Shown here: one piece after another, positions 8,151 through 16,916 of the stretch
How positions within the stretch are numbered: the stretch's first letter is position 1
Layout of the letters: each line of letters opens with the position of its first letter
From: Oceanobacillus luteolus
GTDB lineage: Bacteria; Bacillota; Bacilli; Bacillales; Amphibacillaceae
Length of the DNA stretch: 52,742 bases
Assembly (NCBI RefSeq): GCF_023715655.1
Contig: NZ_JAMBON010000024.1
Location: 1-52,742, forward strand
Direction: 5' to 3'
Notes under the pieces: generated by a model
What the model was told of the DNA's origin: nothing
The model's database searches: none
Seen by the model: the letters and a program-made list of their open reading frames with translations, nothing else
Position numbers and translations under genes: made by a program

Positions 8151-9237
8151 TTCTGTAAATTTATTTTATGTGCTGGCGCAAACGATGATAGGAGTTGGCT
8201 TGTTATCATTACCTCACCAAACACATCATACAGCAGGCAGTGACGGATGGATTTCTATTTTAATTACTGGATTTTTTATTCAACTAATTGTACTGATTAT
8301 CTGGTTACTATGCAGAAAGTTCCCCAATCTTACTTTATTTGATTTTTCTAAAGTAATCGTGGGGAAAACGCTTGGAACGGTAGTAAACTTTTTATATATT
8401 ATTTATCTGCTGACTATCATTTGTTATATCTTCATTGTGTATACAGATACTTTAAAACGATGGATACTCCCTGAGACTCCAGGATGGATTTTACTTTTGA
8501 TATTATTCGTTCTACTTATTTATGGGAGTATTTGTACGATAAAAAATGTGATATCTTTATTTTCTTTTCTATTCTTGTTTATCCCGCTTTTATTCCTTAT
8601 TACATTTTTTGTCTATCATGATCCATCCATAGATGTTCGCTATCTCTTCCCTATTGGTCACAGCGGTGGATGGAATATTCTTAAAGGTACAAAGGATACT
8701 TTTGTATCTTTCATAGGCTATGAGACGTTACTTATTTATTTTGCTTTTATGAAGCGGTCCAAAAGTATCTCGGCGCTGAAAGGGGCATTTTTCGCAATAT
8801 TATTTGTAACCACTTTTTTAATGTATATTGTAATGATAAGTACGATGATGCTTAGCCCGGAAGAAATGAAAATCACTCGGGAACCTGTTCTATACATACT
8901 AAGTGCAGTAGAAATAAGATTGTTAAGCCGATTAGATTTAATATTTCTTTCTTTCTGGTGTATGGTAGTTTTTGCTACTATTATCAGCTACTCCTTTTCA
9001 GCAAGTATGGGAATAAGTAAATTAATCCGTATCAAACATAAATTTGCTGTGATGTTAGCTGGAACATTCGTGTTTATCGTTTCGATAATATTTTATTATA
9101 TGGAGGTTACCTTGCTTGAAAAATGGTTAAAGCATTTTAGTTTAATTTTCGGCGTTATTATCCCTATCTTATTGCTTTTCATAACCATTATTTTTAAAAG
9201 AGAGGCGGCATCAACCGATGAGGAAAAGGAAAACTAA
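8128..9237 (+). CDS. Spore germination receptor subunit B (GerB/GerKB family, APC-type permease)
   Basis: A 369-residue integral membrane protein with about ten transmembrane helices and the GerAB opening QTMIGVGLLSLPHQ. GerB subunits share the amino acid/polyamine/organocation transporter fold and are the likely germinant-binding part of the receptor. The gene starts inside the 3' end of subunit A and ends inside the start of subunit C, so the three are translationally coupled and made in equal amounts. Confidence 0.95.
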   Translation: MTVKGRISSVNLFYVLAQTMIGVGLLSLPHQTHHTAGSDGWISILITGFFIQLIVLIIWLLCRKFPNLTLFDFSKVIVGKTLGTVVNFLYIIYLLTIICYIFIVYTDTLKRWILPETPGWILLLILFVLLIYGSICTIKNVISLFSFLFLFIPLLFLITFFVYHDPSIDVRYLFPIGHSGGWNILKGTKDTFVSFIGYETLLIYFAFMKRSKSISALKGAFFAILFVTTFLMYIVMISTMMLSPEEMKITREPVLYILSAVEIRLLSRLDLIFLSFWCMVVFATIISYSFSASMGISKLIRIKHKFAVMLAGTFVFIVSIIFYYMEVTLLEKWLKHFSLIFGVIIPILLLFITIIFKREAASTDEEKEN

Positions 9238-10333
9238 GCTCGTCTTGCTCTTCTTTATTCTTCCATTACTAGCTGGGTGCTGGGATGAAAGACTTCTAAA
9301 GAATTCCCGTACGGTGTATTTATCAGGTTTTGACTTGAATGAAAATGGTGATTATCAAATAACTTCGATTATTAGAGATATGAATATTAGTGAGTCAAGC
9401 AGGGGGGAAATCTCTATATCGAATAAACTGGTAACTGGAAATGGAAGTTCAATAAAAGAGGCAAGCGTGACAATTGACAGGAGCGTAGCTGGTAATTACG
9501 ATCCCGCAAAAGGAAGAGCTTTAATCTTAGGAATCGACGTCGCCAAAGGTGATATTTATAATGTGCTGGATGCTGTTTACCGGGATCCAAGGGTGGATTT
9601 AAACGCCAAAATTGTTGTGACAGATAACAGTGCAAATGAGATTATTACCCATTTGTCCGAAAATGAAGTCGAAAAAGGGGGATACCTGTACGAATTGATT
9701 CACAGCAGTGAAATAAATTCGGAAATTCAGGATATTACACTGAGATCCATTCGCACCTATTTGTTTGATGAAGGAAAAGACTTCATGCTACCTTATTTGA
9801 GCAAGGACGAGGATAATAAAGTAAAAATAAATGGGGTTGCTCTTTTTCATGACCAAAGCTTTACAGGACAGTTTCTTACCCCTGCTGAAAGTACTTTGCT
9901 ATTATTATTTATGGAAACAAAATCTCAACAGGCACTCTTAACAGAGCAGTTAGACAAAGAAGCTAATGTATCCGTCAGCTATAATGTTAAAAGCGTATCT
10001 AGAAAACTTAAACTGGAGAAAAAAGATAAGGTACATGCTGACATTTTGTTGGAATTGGACGTGGAGATTGTTGACTATCCTCCAGATCATTTAAATAAGC
10101 AGAGTCGAATCAGCTTTTTAGAAAGACAATTATCAAAGATTCTCACTGAAAAAGCGGATGCTCTCTTCAAAAAACTTGCGGAAAATCAAAGTGACATACT
10201 TGGATTAGGTAGAGAAATGATCGCCTTTCATCCATCTATATGGGAGGAAATAAAGGGAGAAAATTATTATGAGCAAATCCTTGTGAATCCCACGGTAAAA
10301 GTCAATGTTAGAAGTAGCGGAATCACTTTGTGA
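9218..10333 (+). CDS. Spore germination receptor subunit C (GerC/GerKC lipoprotein)
   Basis: A 371-residue lipoprotein with a signal peptide and lipobox LLAGC (Cys21), followed by the typical WDERLLKN sequence of GerAC proteins. Three alpha/beta domains are expected, as in the B. subtilis GerBC structure. It should be lipidated and anchored on the outer face of the spore inner membrane. It is the last gene of the operon, with a terminator 85 bp downstream. Confidence 0.95.
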   Translation: MRKRKTKLVLLFFILPLLAGCWDERLLKNSRTVYLSGFDLNENGDYQITSIIRDMNISESSRGEISISNKLVTGNGSSIKEASVTIDRSVAGNYDPAKGRALILGIDVAKGDIYNVLDAVYRDPRVDLNAKIVVTDNSANEIITHLSENEVEKGGYLYELIHSSEINSEIQDITLRSIRTYLFDEGKDFMLPYLSKDEDNKVKINGVALFHDQSFTGQFLTPAESTLLLLFMETKSQQALLTEQLDKEANVSVSYNVKSVSRKLKLEKKDKVHADILLELDVEIVDYPPDHLNKQSRISFLERQLSKILTEKADALFKKLAENQSDILGLGREMIAFHPSIWEEIKGENYYEQILVNPTVKVNVRSSGITL

Positions 10334-10415
10334 TCACTGGAATTTTTCAACTTTTCTTTTGTGTATTTATTAGTGTTGGCGGGGTCCGATTATGATATAT
10401 ATGAAAGATTTATTT

Positions 10416-10446
10416 AAAAAGCCCAACTAGTAAATTGGGCTTTTAA
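10416..10446 (+). terminator. Terminator of the ger operon
   Basis: AAAAGCCCAA and TTGGGCTTTT make a perfect 10-bp stem around an eight-base loop, ending in a T run. Confidence 0.9.
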
Positions 10447-10473
10447 TGATTTCTAACTGTTTTCAAACTGAGG

Positions 10474-11164
10474 GTATTATAAAACGGCTGTCGTTGATGA
10501 ATTATCCGAATTACTTACCGTTCTTGAAATTACTGAACCAATTATATTGGTTGGTCATTCGTATGGCGGGTTGTGTGTCCAACATTTTGCTAAAACTTAC
10601 CCTCACAAAGTTGCAGGAATATTTTTGGTGGATTCAACTTCCGTAGACCTACACAAATTGGACGAGTTGGATTTGGGTGAAGATGAGACGGATGAAGCTT
10701 GGTTAGAGAAATGTAAAACGTATTCTTTAATGGAAAAAGAGCAGTTAAGGAAAATTTTAAAACCTACTCTCCCAGAAAAGCTACAATCCTTACCTAACGA
10801 GATGAAACAAAGGTTATTAGACTTTCAAATAAGACCTTCTTTATACAAAGCGATGTATTCTGAAATAAGCAATTGGAAAAAAGATGCTGAGATGATTAAA
10901 ACGATAAGAAATACTATTCATGTTCCGCTAATTGTTTTAGGAAGAGATATGGAGTATTGCATTCAAGTAGGAACACAGAGCGGCCTATCAAAAGAGGAAA
11001 TAGGCATTTTTGAAGCGAAGTGGAAAGAACTCGTTAAGAGGCAGGCCAAACTTTCCAACATGAGTAAAATTGTATTCGTAAAAAATGCCAGCCATTCTAT
11101 ACATACGGATAGACCAGATATGGTCATTCAATCCATTTTGGAGATCGTAAATAAAGAAACTTAA
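10474..11164 (+). pseudogene. Alpha/beta hydrolase, 5'-truncated
   Basis: The frame encodes the central and C-terminal part of an alpha/beta-hydrolase: the nucleophile elbow GHSYGG, a cap region, and the final SHSIHTDRPD with the catalytic histidine. Homology starts about 25 residues before the elbow. An in-frame TGA lies just upstream and no start codon with a ribosome binding site is present. The usual first strands with the HG oxyanion motif are gone. The break sits 30 bp after the ger terminator, so a deletion probably removed the 5' end. Translation from the internal TTG at 10547 would leave no complete fold. Confidence 0.75.
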
Positions 11165-11251
11165 AGTAACATTCATATAGGAATTGCACCTTTATTATAA
11201 ATTAAACTAAAGGGGTAAGTTCTGCATAGAAATAAACAGGGGGTGATGATT

Positions 11252-11317
11252 TTGTTTCGGAAATGGTTTTACGGAATACTAGCTATATTGGGTTTTATTG
11301 GATTATCGTTGATTTAA
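11252..11317 (+). CDS. Very small hydrophobic peptide (21 residues)
   Basis: TTG start eight bases after a GGGGGTGATG site. The peptide has a basic N-terminus (FRKWFYG) and one membrane-spanning run. Its TAA stop overlaps the ATG of the next small frame, which suggests either a tiny coupled pair or one frameshifted small gene. I do not recognise it. Confidence 0.35.
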   Translation: MFRKWFYGILAILGFIGLSLI

Positions 11318-11421
11318 TGATGGTTGTTCCATTTGCCACAAACCAAATAATCGCTTCTGCAATCGTTATCGTTTTCTATTTGTATCTGTTATATCTGATT
11401 ACATTCCGTAAGATATTTTAA
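11317..11421 (+). CDS. Small membrane protein (34 residues)
   Basis: The frame begins ATGATG, overlapping the stop of the preceding 21-codon frame by one base. It encodes one long hydrophobic helix followed by the basic tail TFRKIF. The two frames together resemble a typical 55-60-residue two-helix Bacillus membrane protein, so a frameshift is possible. A terminator follows 11 bp later, supporting transcription of this locus. Function unknown. Confidence 0.4.
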   Translation: MMVVPFATNQIIASAIVIVFYLYLLYLITFRKIF

Positions 11422-11432
11422 ATAAACAGTTG

Positions 11433-11462
11433 GCGATAGTTCAAAGAGGATTATCGCTTTTT
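11433..11462 (+). terminator. Terminator of the dispersed GCGATAGTT...ATCGC type
   Basis: GCGATA pairs with TATCGC across TTCAAAGAGG-type loop sequence, then TTTTT. Near-identical loops recur at 40531-40560 and 51270-51300. Confidence 0.7.
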
Positions 11463-11806
11463 CAATGGAAAATATTACAATCATATTAAGGAAGAAACAC
11501 TAGACACCCTCGATAACCACTTATAAACACCACTAAATGTCATGATTAAGGTGGTTATTACAATAATCACCTATATCGTTTTTCGTCATAATTTGTTAAC
11601 AAGATATCATTACTTACCAATATGAATTTAATATCGCATTGTTATACTTAGATAGTATAAAGAAAATGAGGGGAGGAGCTAAGGTGAAATTTATACAAGC
11701 TTAGCTCTTAAAATTCTTCTATTTGCTCCTTGCCGTTAAGTTTCATATCCACTTGCAATTAACATTATTTACATCTTCAAAAAGACCAAGAGAAGGAGAG
11801 ATAAGA
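11463..11806. other. Intergenic, with an 8-bp inverted repeat at 11676-11707
   Basis: GAGCTAAG and CTTAGCTC flank a GGGGAGGAG site and a GTG. The frame from that GTG (11684) is stopped by TAG after six codons, yet it stays in frame and open to the secreted-protein start at 11807. It could be a leader peptide or a decayed extension. A GGTGGTTATT/AATAATCACC hairpin lies near 11552-11573. Nothing else is visible. Confidence 0.4.
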
Positions 11807-12220
11807 GTGAAAAAGTCTATTTTTCTTTTATTAGTTGGCTTTCTTTTGATTTTTGGTTTTTCAACCCAAGCTAGTGCAGATAATCAGTCAACCTGGTTTG
11901 CTACGGAAGAAGATAGTAGATGGAATATGACGATGAAAATAACTGGTACGGAAAAAGATATGCAAATAAATTTGGAAGATCTATGGAAAGTGAATAAAGC
12001 AACAGGTGAGAGCATTTATTATGCCAGCGATTTTCTTCCTCTAGATGGAAGGCTCTGCAATGCGTCTACAGGTGATTGTACTCCGTATGAGTCCTTTCAA
12101 GACGATAACTTTGGAACGATTGAATTCACCAACATGAAGCCAGGAACTTACCACCTTGAAATTATAGATTGGGAGCCGGAATATACATATCAAGGGTATG
12201 TATCAGACAAGGTTAATTAA
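11807..12220 (+). CDS. Secreted protein of unknown function
   Basis: A 137-residue product starting at GTG 11807, seven bases after AGAAGGAGAG. An in-frame upstream start at 11723 lacks a ribosome binding site. Residues 1-25 form a clear signal peptide ending TQASA. The mature part has two cysteines (in RLCN and DCTP) that could form a disulfide, several aromatics and a likely beta-sandwich pattern. I do not recognise a family. It stands alone with no nearby partner. Confidence 0.7.
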   Translation: MKKSIFLLLVGFLLIFGFSTQASADNQSTWFATEEDSRWNMTMKITGTEKDMQINLEDLWKVNKATGESIYYASDFLPLDGRLCNASTGDCTPYESFQDDNFGTIEFTNMKPGTYHLEIIDWEPEYTYQGYVSDKVN

Positions 12221-12534
12221 AGTATTTATAAATCGCTTCCTTTAGGAATCTGAAAAGGTAGATAGGACAAGATAATCACTCGATCTTTAAAGAAGGAGAC
12301 CCCCTGTTTCGTTGAAGCTATACATTGTGGCAGTGAGACTTTGTTCAGCAATAGCCTCATTAAATGGAGTTACAATTTGTGAAAAAATGAAATTAAAAAA
12401 GTTGTAAAGAAGAAGGATTTATTCATTCTCTGTTGAAATATTAAGATAACAAAATTTGTTTTAGCTAATAGAAAACGAAGGATATCATTGTTCAGAGATA
12501 TAATAAACAACTTATTTTGAGAAGGAGGGGTCCC
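12221..12534. other. Intergenic stretch, no clear content
   Basis: AT-rich sequence with no convincing frame, repeat or strong hairpin. It must hold the promoter of the downstream coiled-coil gene. Confidence 0.5.
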
Positions 12535-12756
12535 ATGAATGATTCAGACCGGCAAAAAATGAAAGAAGCGATTAAAAAGGCTTCTGAGATGAACCGTGCA
12601 CTTATGGAGGAATTTGATAATTTGTTGAATGAAAATAAAAAACTCGAGGAAGAAAATAAAAAGTGGCGCGAGTACTATGAATCCGGTTCAAGCATCTATA
12701 AAAGAAGCCAGGGTAATCAGCAGGCTGATTATAGTAGGGAAAGATCTAAAGTTTAA
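12535..12756 (+). CDS. Small coiled-coil protein
   Basis: A 73-residue, highly charged protein. The start ATG at 12535 follows GAGAAGGAGGGG. Residues 5-45 show heptad spacing of hydrophobics in a Lys/Glu-rich stretch (FDNLLNENKKLEEENKKW), typical of a parallel coiled coil. The tail is rich in Ser, Gln and Arg. No family recognised. A strong terminator follows. Confidence 0.65.
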   Translation: MNDSDRQKMKEAIKKASEMNRALMEEFDNLLNENKKLEEENKKWREYYESGSSIYKRSQGNQQADYSRERSKV

Positions 12757-12791
12757 TTGTTCGAAAAAACTGCTTTACTTGAAAAGGTATA

Positions 12792-12820
12792 AAAAAGGAC
12801 TGCATTTTGCAGTCCTTTTT
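12792..12820 (+). terminator. Bidirectional terminator
   Basis: AAAAAGGACTGCA and TGCAGTCCTTTTT form a 13-bp perfect stem with a three-base loop. It separates the coiled-coil gene from the convergent PepSY gene. Confidence 0.9.
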
Positions 12821-12861
12821 CACGTGAAGTACTAACATAAACATGACTTTATTCCTTGCAT

Positions 12862-13437
12862 TTAATCTTCAAAGTCGACTTCCAATATTTCACCTGTCAA
12901 GGCGTCAATCGTCATTTCCACTTCACCGCGGTTTGTTTCAAGTTCGATTTCGTATTCATAACGATTGTCGTCTTCATCCAAATCAAATTCCACTACCTTG
13001 CCGCCAACTTGATCGATAGCGATTTTCTTCGCTTCGGCAGCAGAGATGATGTTCTTCATCGTTTCGTTTTCTTTATCATCATCATTATCATCCGCTTCTA
13101 CTTTTAAAACTTCTCCAGTATAGGCTTCGATATAGATGTCATATTCCGCTTCTCCATTTTCAATATCAACTTCATAATAGACAAATCCGTCTTCACTTTC
13201 CAATTCGATATCATCAATATGACCATCTTGTTCCGATAGCGCAATTTCTTTTATCTTATCACTTGAAAGCAAGTTTTTTTCTTCTGAAACATTTGCCGTT
13301 TTTGCTACACTTTCTGCTTGAACAGCTTTATCTTCCATATTGGCCTCATTACTGTCGTTGGTAGATGCCCCTATGATAGATGCCCCACCTAATAAAATTC
13401 CAGCCGTTACGATTCCGGTTACTAATATCTTTTTCAT
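12862..13437 (-). CDS. Exported protein with two PepSY domains
   Basis: A 191-residue protein with an N-terminal signal sequence (basic MKK, then a hydrophobic run to about 24). Two tandem PepSY repeats follow, about residues 60-112 and 128-190, each ending in the typical D/E-A-x-TGE-I/V-L-x-V pattern. PepSY domains are found in propeptides and are thought to inhibit peptidases or act in sensing at the cell surface. The protein is very acidic, with a DDNDDDKENE linker. The ATG is preceded by an AAGGAGGAAG site. A related but broken PepSY gene lies about 400 bp upstream on the other strand. Confidence 0.88.
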   Translation of the reverse strand: MKKILVTGIVTAGILLGGASIIGASTNDSNEANMEDKAVQAESVAKTANVSEEKNLLSSDKIKEIALSEQDGHIDDIELESEDGFVYYEVDIENGEAEYDIYIEAYTGEVLKVEADDNDDDKENETMKNIISAAEAKKIAIDQVGGKVVEFDLDEDDNRYEYEIELETNRGEVEMTIDALTGEILEVDFED

Positions 13438-13813
13438 TTTACTTCCTCCTTTGAACTTCTACTTCTACTATAACCAGTTCAATTTAGAACAAGCTGAGAT
13501 TAAGATTAGAATTTGATTAGAAATAAAATAGAATCAGGTTACCTCTTGATTTTTTATGACTCCGCCCCCGTACATTGCCAATAGAAGAATAAAAGATTAT
13601 CATCACGAACCTGAGCTTCACAAGTTGAATAACTAACTAGAAAGTACAGGTTTTTCCGTTAAAGGATTCGATTCTTCAAGAAGGAGATTCCACCATTTTT
13701 GTAGAAGTATAGTGGCAGGTTGCTGGAAAAAGATTTCTTTATGTGGGCACAGACAATTTGCCTAATACATATAAATATATGAGTGGACCTTTCTGAACGG
13801 AGGAAAATTGCAA
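13438..13813. other. Divergent intergenic region between two PepSY genes
   Basis: No convincing frame on either strand. It should contain promoters for the intact minus-strand PepSY gene and the broken plus-strand one. I see no clear operator. Confidence 0.5.
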
Positions 13814-14041
13814 ATGTATGAAGGTTATTATAGTAATTCGCCTCAACCAATGCAGCAAGCCCAAGAAATCGCCCTAAAAAGGGTACCTGGAACAATTCAG
13901 CACGTAGATATGGATTTAGAGAATGGCGTTTTAGTTTATGAAGTTATTATCTTAACTCCGGATAACTGAATATTTGAAGTGGAGATTCTTGCAAAAACAG
14001 GAAGAATCTTAAAAGTCGATCAAGAAGATGATTATGATTAA
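13814..14041 (+). pseudogene. Short PepSY-domain protein with in-frame TGA
   Basis: From ATG 13814 (ACGGAGGA 15 bp upstream) the frame reads a glutamine-rich start, then AQEIALKRVPG and VDMDLENGVLVYEV, meets a TGA at 13967-13969, then continues in frame with IFEVEILAKTGRILKV and an acidic tail to a TAA at 14039. The two parts together form one complete PepSY domain, as in small B. subtilis YkoI-like proteins. A single substitution has removed about the last 24 residues, including the conserved TGRIL strand. Confidence 0.75.
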
Positions 14042-14125
14042 TACAGATTAAAACTCTCGTCCTCGAGGATTATTTCTTATGGGTGGGAGTTTTTCCTATT
14101 GAACATTAAAGAAAGGGGATTAAGT

Positions 14126-14926
14126 ATGGAGAACATAGAAATTGTGAAAAAGTTTTATGATGAAACAGTAGACTATGAATGGGAACGGCTTGAGCGCCAC
14201 AAAGTCGAATTCGAACTTACCAAACGATATTTGAACCGATATATAAAGCCAGGGGACAAAGTGCTGGATCTTGGTGGCGGACCTGGCAGGTATTCTTTAT
14301 ACCTCGCTGAACTTGGTTGTGCTGTAACGTTGGCTGATCTATAGGAAAAAAATGTGGAATTTGCCTTGAATAAGGCAAAAGAACAAGGTCTTGCTCTTCA
14401 TGGATTACAAGTAGATGCACGTGACTTAACATCTATTAAAGATAATCAATTCAACCACGTTCTATGTATGGGACCGATGTACCATCTTAAAAATGAGGAT
14501 GATAGGGCTAAAATCGTAACAGAATGTCTAAAAAAACTAAAGTCTCATGGGATACTTTTCGTAGCTTTTATTTCTTCTTATTCATTTGTGTGGGATTATC
14601 TAATACGTAACCCAGAATTTATTTTAGATAGCGATAGAAGAGTAGAGCTGAATAAAATGGTGGACGGAAAAGACTTTGCTGGAAAAGGATTCTCAGATAA
14701 CTTTTATATATCTCCTAAAAACGTACTTCCGTTTTTCGAACGGTTTAATCTTGATAAACTTCATTTACTAAATAGTGAAAGTTTCTTATACCTTCGTGAA
14801 CCAGAATTACTTCAACAGAAACCAGAAGTGATAAATGCTTGGTTAGATCTGGCAGAGCAGGTATGTGAACGGGAAGATTTACTTAGTATGGCAGAACATA
14901 TTATGTATATTGGCAAAGCAAAGTAA
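14126..14926 (+). pseudogene. Class I SAM-dependent methyltransferase broken by in-frame TAG
   Basis: The frame starts at ATG 14126 after GAAAGGGGAT. Motif I VLDLGGGPGRYS is intact, followed by the acidic end of strand 2 in TLADL. A TAG at 14342-14344 interrupts right after this, and the same frame continues with NVEFALNKAKEQG, the VDARDLTS motif II region, CMGPMYHL and the C-terminal cap. Total length would be 266 codons, normal for a Methyltransf_11/25 enzyme. One substitution separates it from an intact gene. The substrate is unknown. Confidence 0.82.
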
Positions 14927-15021
14927 ATCCACCACTAAACCATCATTATAGTATATAAAAGTAAGGGCGAGTTCTGAGCTATTCAGGATGAAATTATTTC
15001 AAAAAAAGGGGGATTACCCAG

Positions 15022-15549
15022 ATGTTTGAAAAGTTTAATTTTGACTTAATTTATCGTGAGCGAGATGATTTTACCCCTTTAGTTGTAATGATGTGTGGTG
15101 TGGCTGGTTCTGGGAAAACTACATTCTCACAACAATTAGAAAAAGCAGGTTTTGTACGTCTTTCTATTGATGAAGAGATATGGGCTACGAATGGTCGTTA
15201 TGGGATTGATTATCCCATTGAAAAGATTGAGGAATTCAAGAAAGAGGCGGAAAGCAAATTGCGCAATCGTTTAATCAAGCTGATTCACGATAAACGACAT
15301 GTTGTAATTGACTTCAGTTTTTGGAATCGTGAAAGCAGAGACCAGTATAAACAAGTTATTGAAAAGAACGGGGGTAAATGGAAACTTATTTATTTGAAAG
15401 TTCATCCTGATGATTTGCGTGATCGGCTTAAGATAAGAAATAACCGGTTTGATGCTAATGCGTTTCCTATTACAGAAGAAATCTTAACTTCTTTTCTTAC
15501 TAGTTTTGAAACACCAAAAGGTGAAGGGGAACTTGTAATTGAAAATTAG
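15022..15549 (+). CDS. P-loop ATPase/kinase of the AAA_33 type
   Basis: A 175-residue protein with a Walker A loop GVAGSGKTT near residue 29, the SIDEEIW segment after strand 2, a helical lid, and RLKIRNNR with likely ATP-contacting arginines. The AAA_33 (zeta-toxin/chloramphenicol phosphotransferase-like) family phosphorylates small molecules. Some members give antibiotic resistance or repair RNA ends. The substrate cannot be told here. RBS AAAGGGGGA precedes the ATG. No toxin-antitoxin partner is visible next to it. Confidence 0.8.
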   Translation: MFEKFNFDLIYRERDDFTPLVVMMCGVAGSGKTTFSQQLEKAGFVRLSIDEEIWATNGRYGIDYPIEKIEEFKKEAESKLRNRLIKLIHDKRHVVIDFSFWNRESRDQYKQVIEKNGGKWKLIYLKVHPDDLRDRLKIRNNRFDANAFPITEEILTSFLTSFETPKGEGELVIEN

Positions 15550-15624
15550 ACTATCAAATAATAACCATTTAGACTTATTTTAACTTCAACTAACAGAAGG
15601 AAGGTTGCGAATTATTGAATATAA

Positions 15625-15675
15625 AAAGCATTTCACTTTAGAAGATTCCTCCAAAATGAAATGCTTTAATTTTTC
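15625..15675 (+). terminator. Bidirectional terminator
   Basis: AAAGCATTTCA (15625-15635) pairs with TGAAATGCTTT (15657-15667), followed by AATTTTT. It sits between convergent genes. Confidence 0.8.
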
Positions 15676-15680
15676 CTTAA

Positions 15681-16487
15681 TTAAAGAGCAGCAATACGTT
15701 CACGATCGTCTGCTGTTAGTTCAAAGTCAAAAATATTTATACCTTGTGCTTGACGCTCTTTATGATGTGACTTAGGAATGACGATGACATCACGCTCAAT
15801 TAGGTAACGTAATACAACTTGAGCATATGTCTTTCCGTACGGCTTACCAATTTCTTCAAGAACCTGCTTAGCATTTTCGTTGATCCCGCCTAATGGAGAC
15901 CATGCTACCGTTGCGATATCATGCTTTTTATTATAAGCAGTTAATTCTTCATTCCATTTACCAACGTGTGATTCAATTTGGTTAACAGCGGGTTTAATTT
16001 TGCCGTTTTCAAGAATTAAATCAAGATGTTCTTTTTGAAAGTTGGAAACCCCGATTGATTTGAACACACCGCGGTTATAGTACTCCTCTAAAATATTCCA
16101 AGCTTCTATGATTTCTTCCTGATTATCCCATGGGAAGTGGATAAGGAATAAATCAATATAATCTGTTTGTAATTTCTCTAAGCTTTTTTCAATTTCAGCA
16201 TGGGCCCAGTCTGCACCACTGAATCCTTCATATGTATTTAACTTCGTCGTGATAAAAAATTCTTCACGTGGCAGGTTGGATTTTTTTAATCCTTCTCCAA
16301 GAACTTCTTCATTATTATAAATTTGAGCAGAGTCAAAATGACGATAGCCATTTTCAATGGCCCAGTCAATCTCTTGAGTGTCTCCTCTTAAGGCACCTGT
16401 GTATTGGTTACCCTCTTTACCGAATGTATTTGTACCACTGCCGACAATTGGAATTTCCACGTTATTGTTCAATTTAATATTTTTCAT
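15681..16487 (-). CDS. Aldo/keto reductase
   Basis: A 268-residue AKR of the usual length. The catalytic tetrad is visible: Asp52 in HFDSA, Tyr57 in QIYNNE, Lys82 in TTKL and His117 in LIHFPW. The C-terminal IPKSHHKER loop binds the NADPH phosphate. It should reduce small aldehydes or ketones such as methylglyoxal in the cytoplasm. It resembles B. subtilis YtbE/YvgN-type enzymes. ATG preceded by AGGAGGAATT. Monocistronic. Confidence 0.92.
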   Translation of the reverse strand: MKNIKLNNNVEIPIVGSGTNTFGKEGNQYTGALRGDTQEIDWAIENGYRHFDSAQIYNNEEVLGEGLKKSNLPREEFFITTKLNTYEGFSGADWAHAEIEKSLEKLQTDYIDLFLIHFPWDNQEEIIEAWNILEEYYNRGVFKSIGVSNFQKEHLDLILENGKIKPAVNQIESHVGKWNEELTAYNKKHDIATVAWSPLGGINENAKQVLEEIGKPYGKTYAQVVLRYLIERDVIVIPKSHHKERQAQGINIFDFELTADDRERIAAL

Positions 16488-16916
16488 CCTAATTCCTCCT
16501 ATGCTTTTTTCTTACGATACCCTTTATTATGGGGATTTAAAAGGTATTTTAAATTAACACCGAGAATCAACCTACAGTCTATCGTTAGGAGATCTTTACG
16601 GATATGTTCTCTGCATGGATTTAAAGTGCTCTCTCTTTAATTAATTATGGCATATATTGGTAATTTATGTGAAATATGTGCGTCAAGGCTTCACTTTATA
16701 GTGTAGAGTAATTTAAATTGCTTATCAAAATTAATCGATCTAGTTCCACAAAGTGAAACTTTAATTAGCTATTTCTGGAAAATCAGAATACAAGGAGATT
16801 ATCAAGCGTTATTACAATAAGAGGAGCATAGTAAAGAAGGATATATGCCCTAATTTGTTGAATGTAAAAAGGAGTGACTTACTGTGGCTAGATAGATTAA
16901 TAATCTAGGGGGGGGA
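16488..16916. other. Intergenic region
   Basis: No credible gene. TTCACTTT near 16690 and AAAGTGAA near 16755 form an inverted pair about 60 bp apart, of unknown meaning. Promoters for the flanking divergent genes must lie here. A GTG with an AAGGAG site at 16883 opens only three codons. Confidence 0.45.

Noticed and set aside
5886-13969. Possible recoding of TGA as glycine or selenocysteine in the SDR and PepSY genes
   Set aside because: Several intact genes here end at TGA (for example gerC and the S51 peptidase), no SECIS-like element follows the stops, and glycine is the expected residue only in the SDR. Nonsense mutation is simpler.
15022-15549. Zeta-type toxin of a toxin-antitoxin pair
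   Set aside because: The fold is related, but there is no epsilon-like antitoxin gene next to it. The upstream gene is a methyltransferase remnant.
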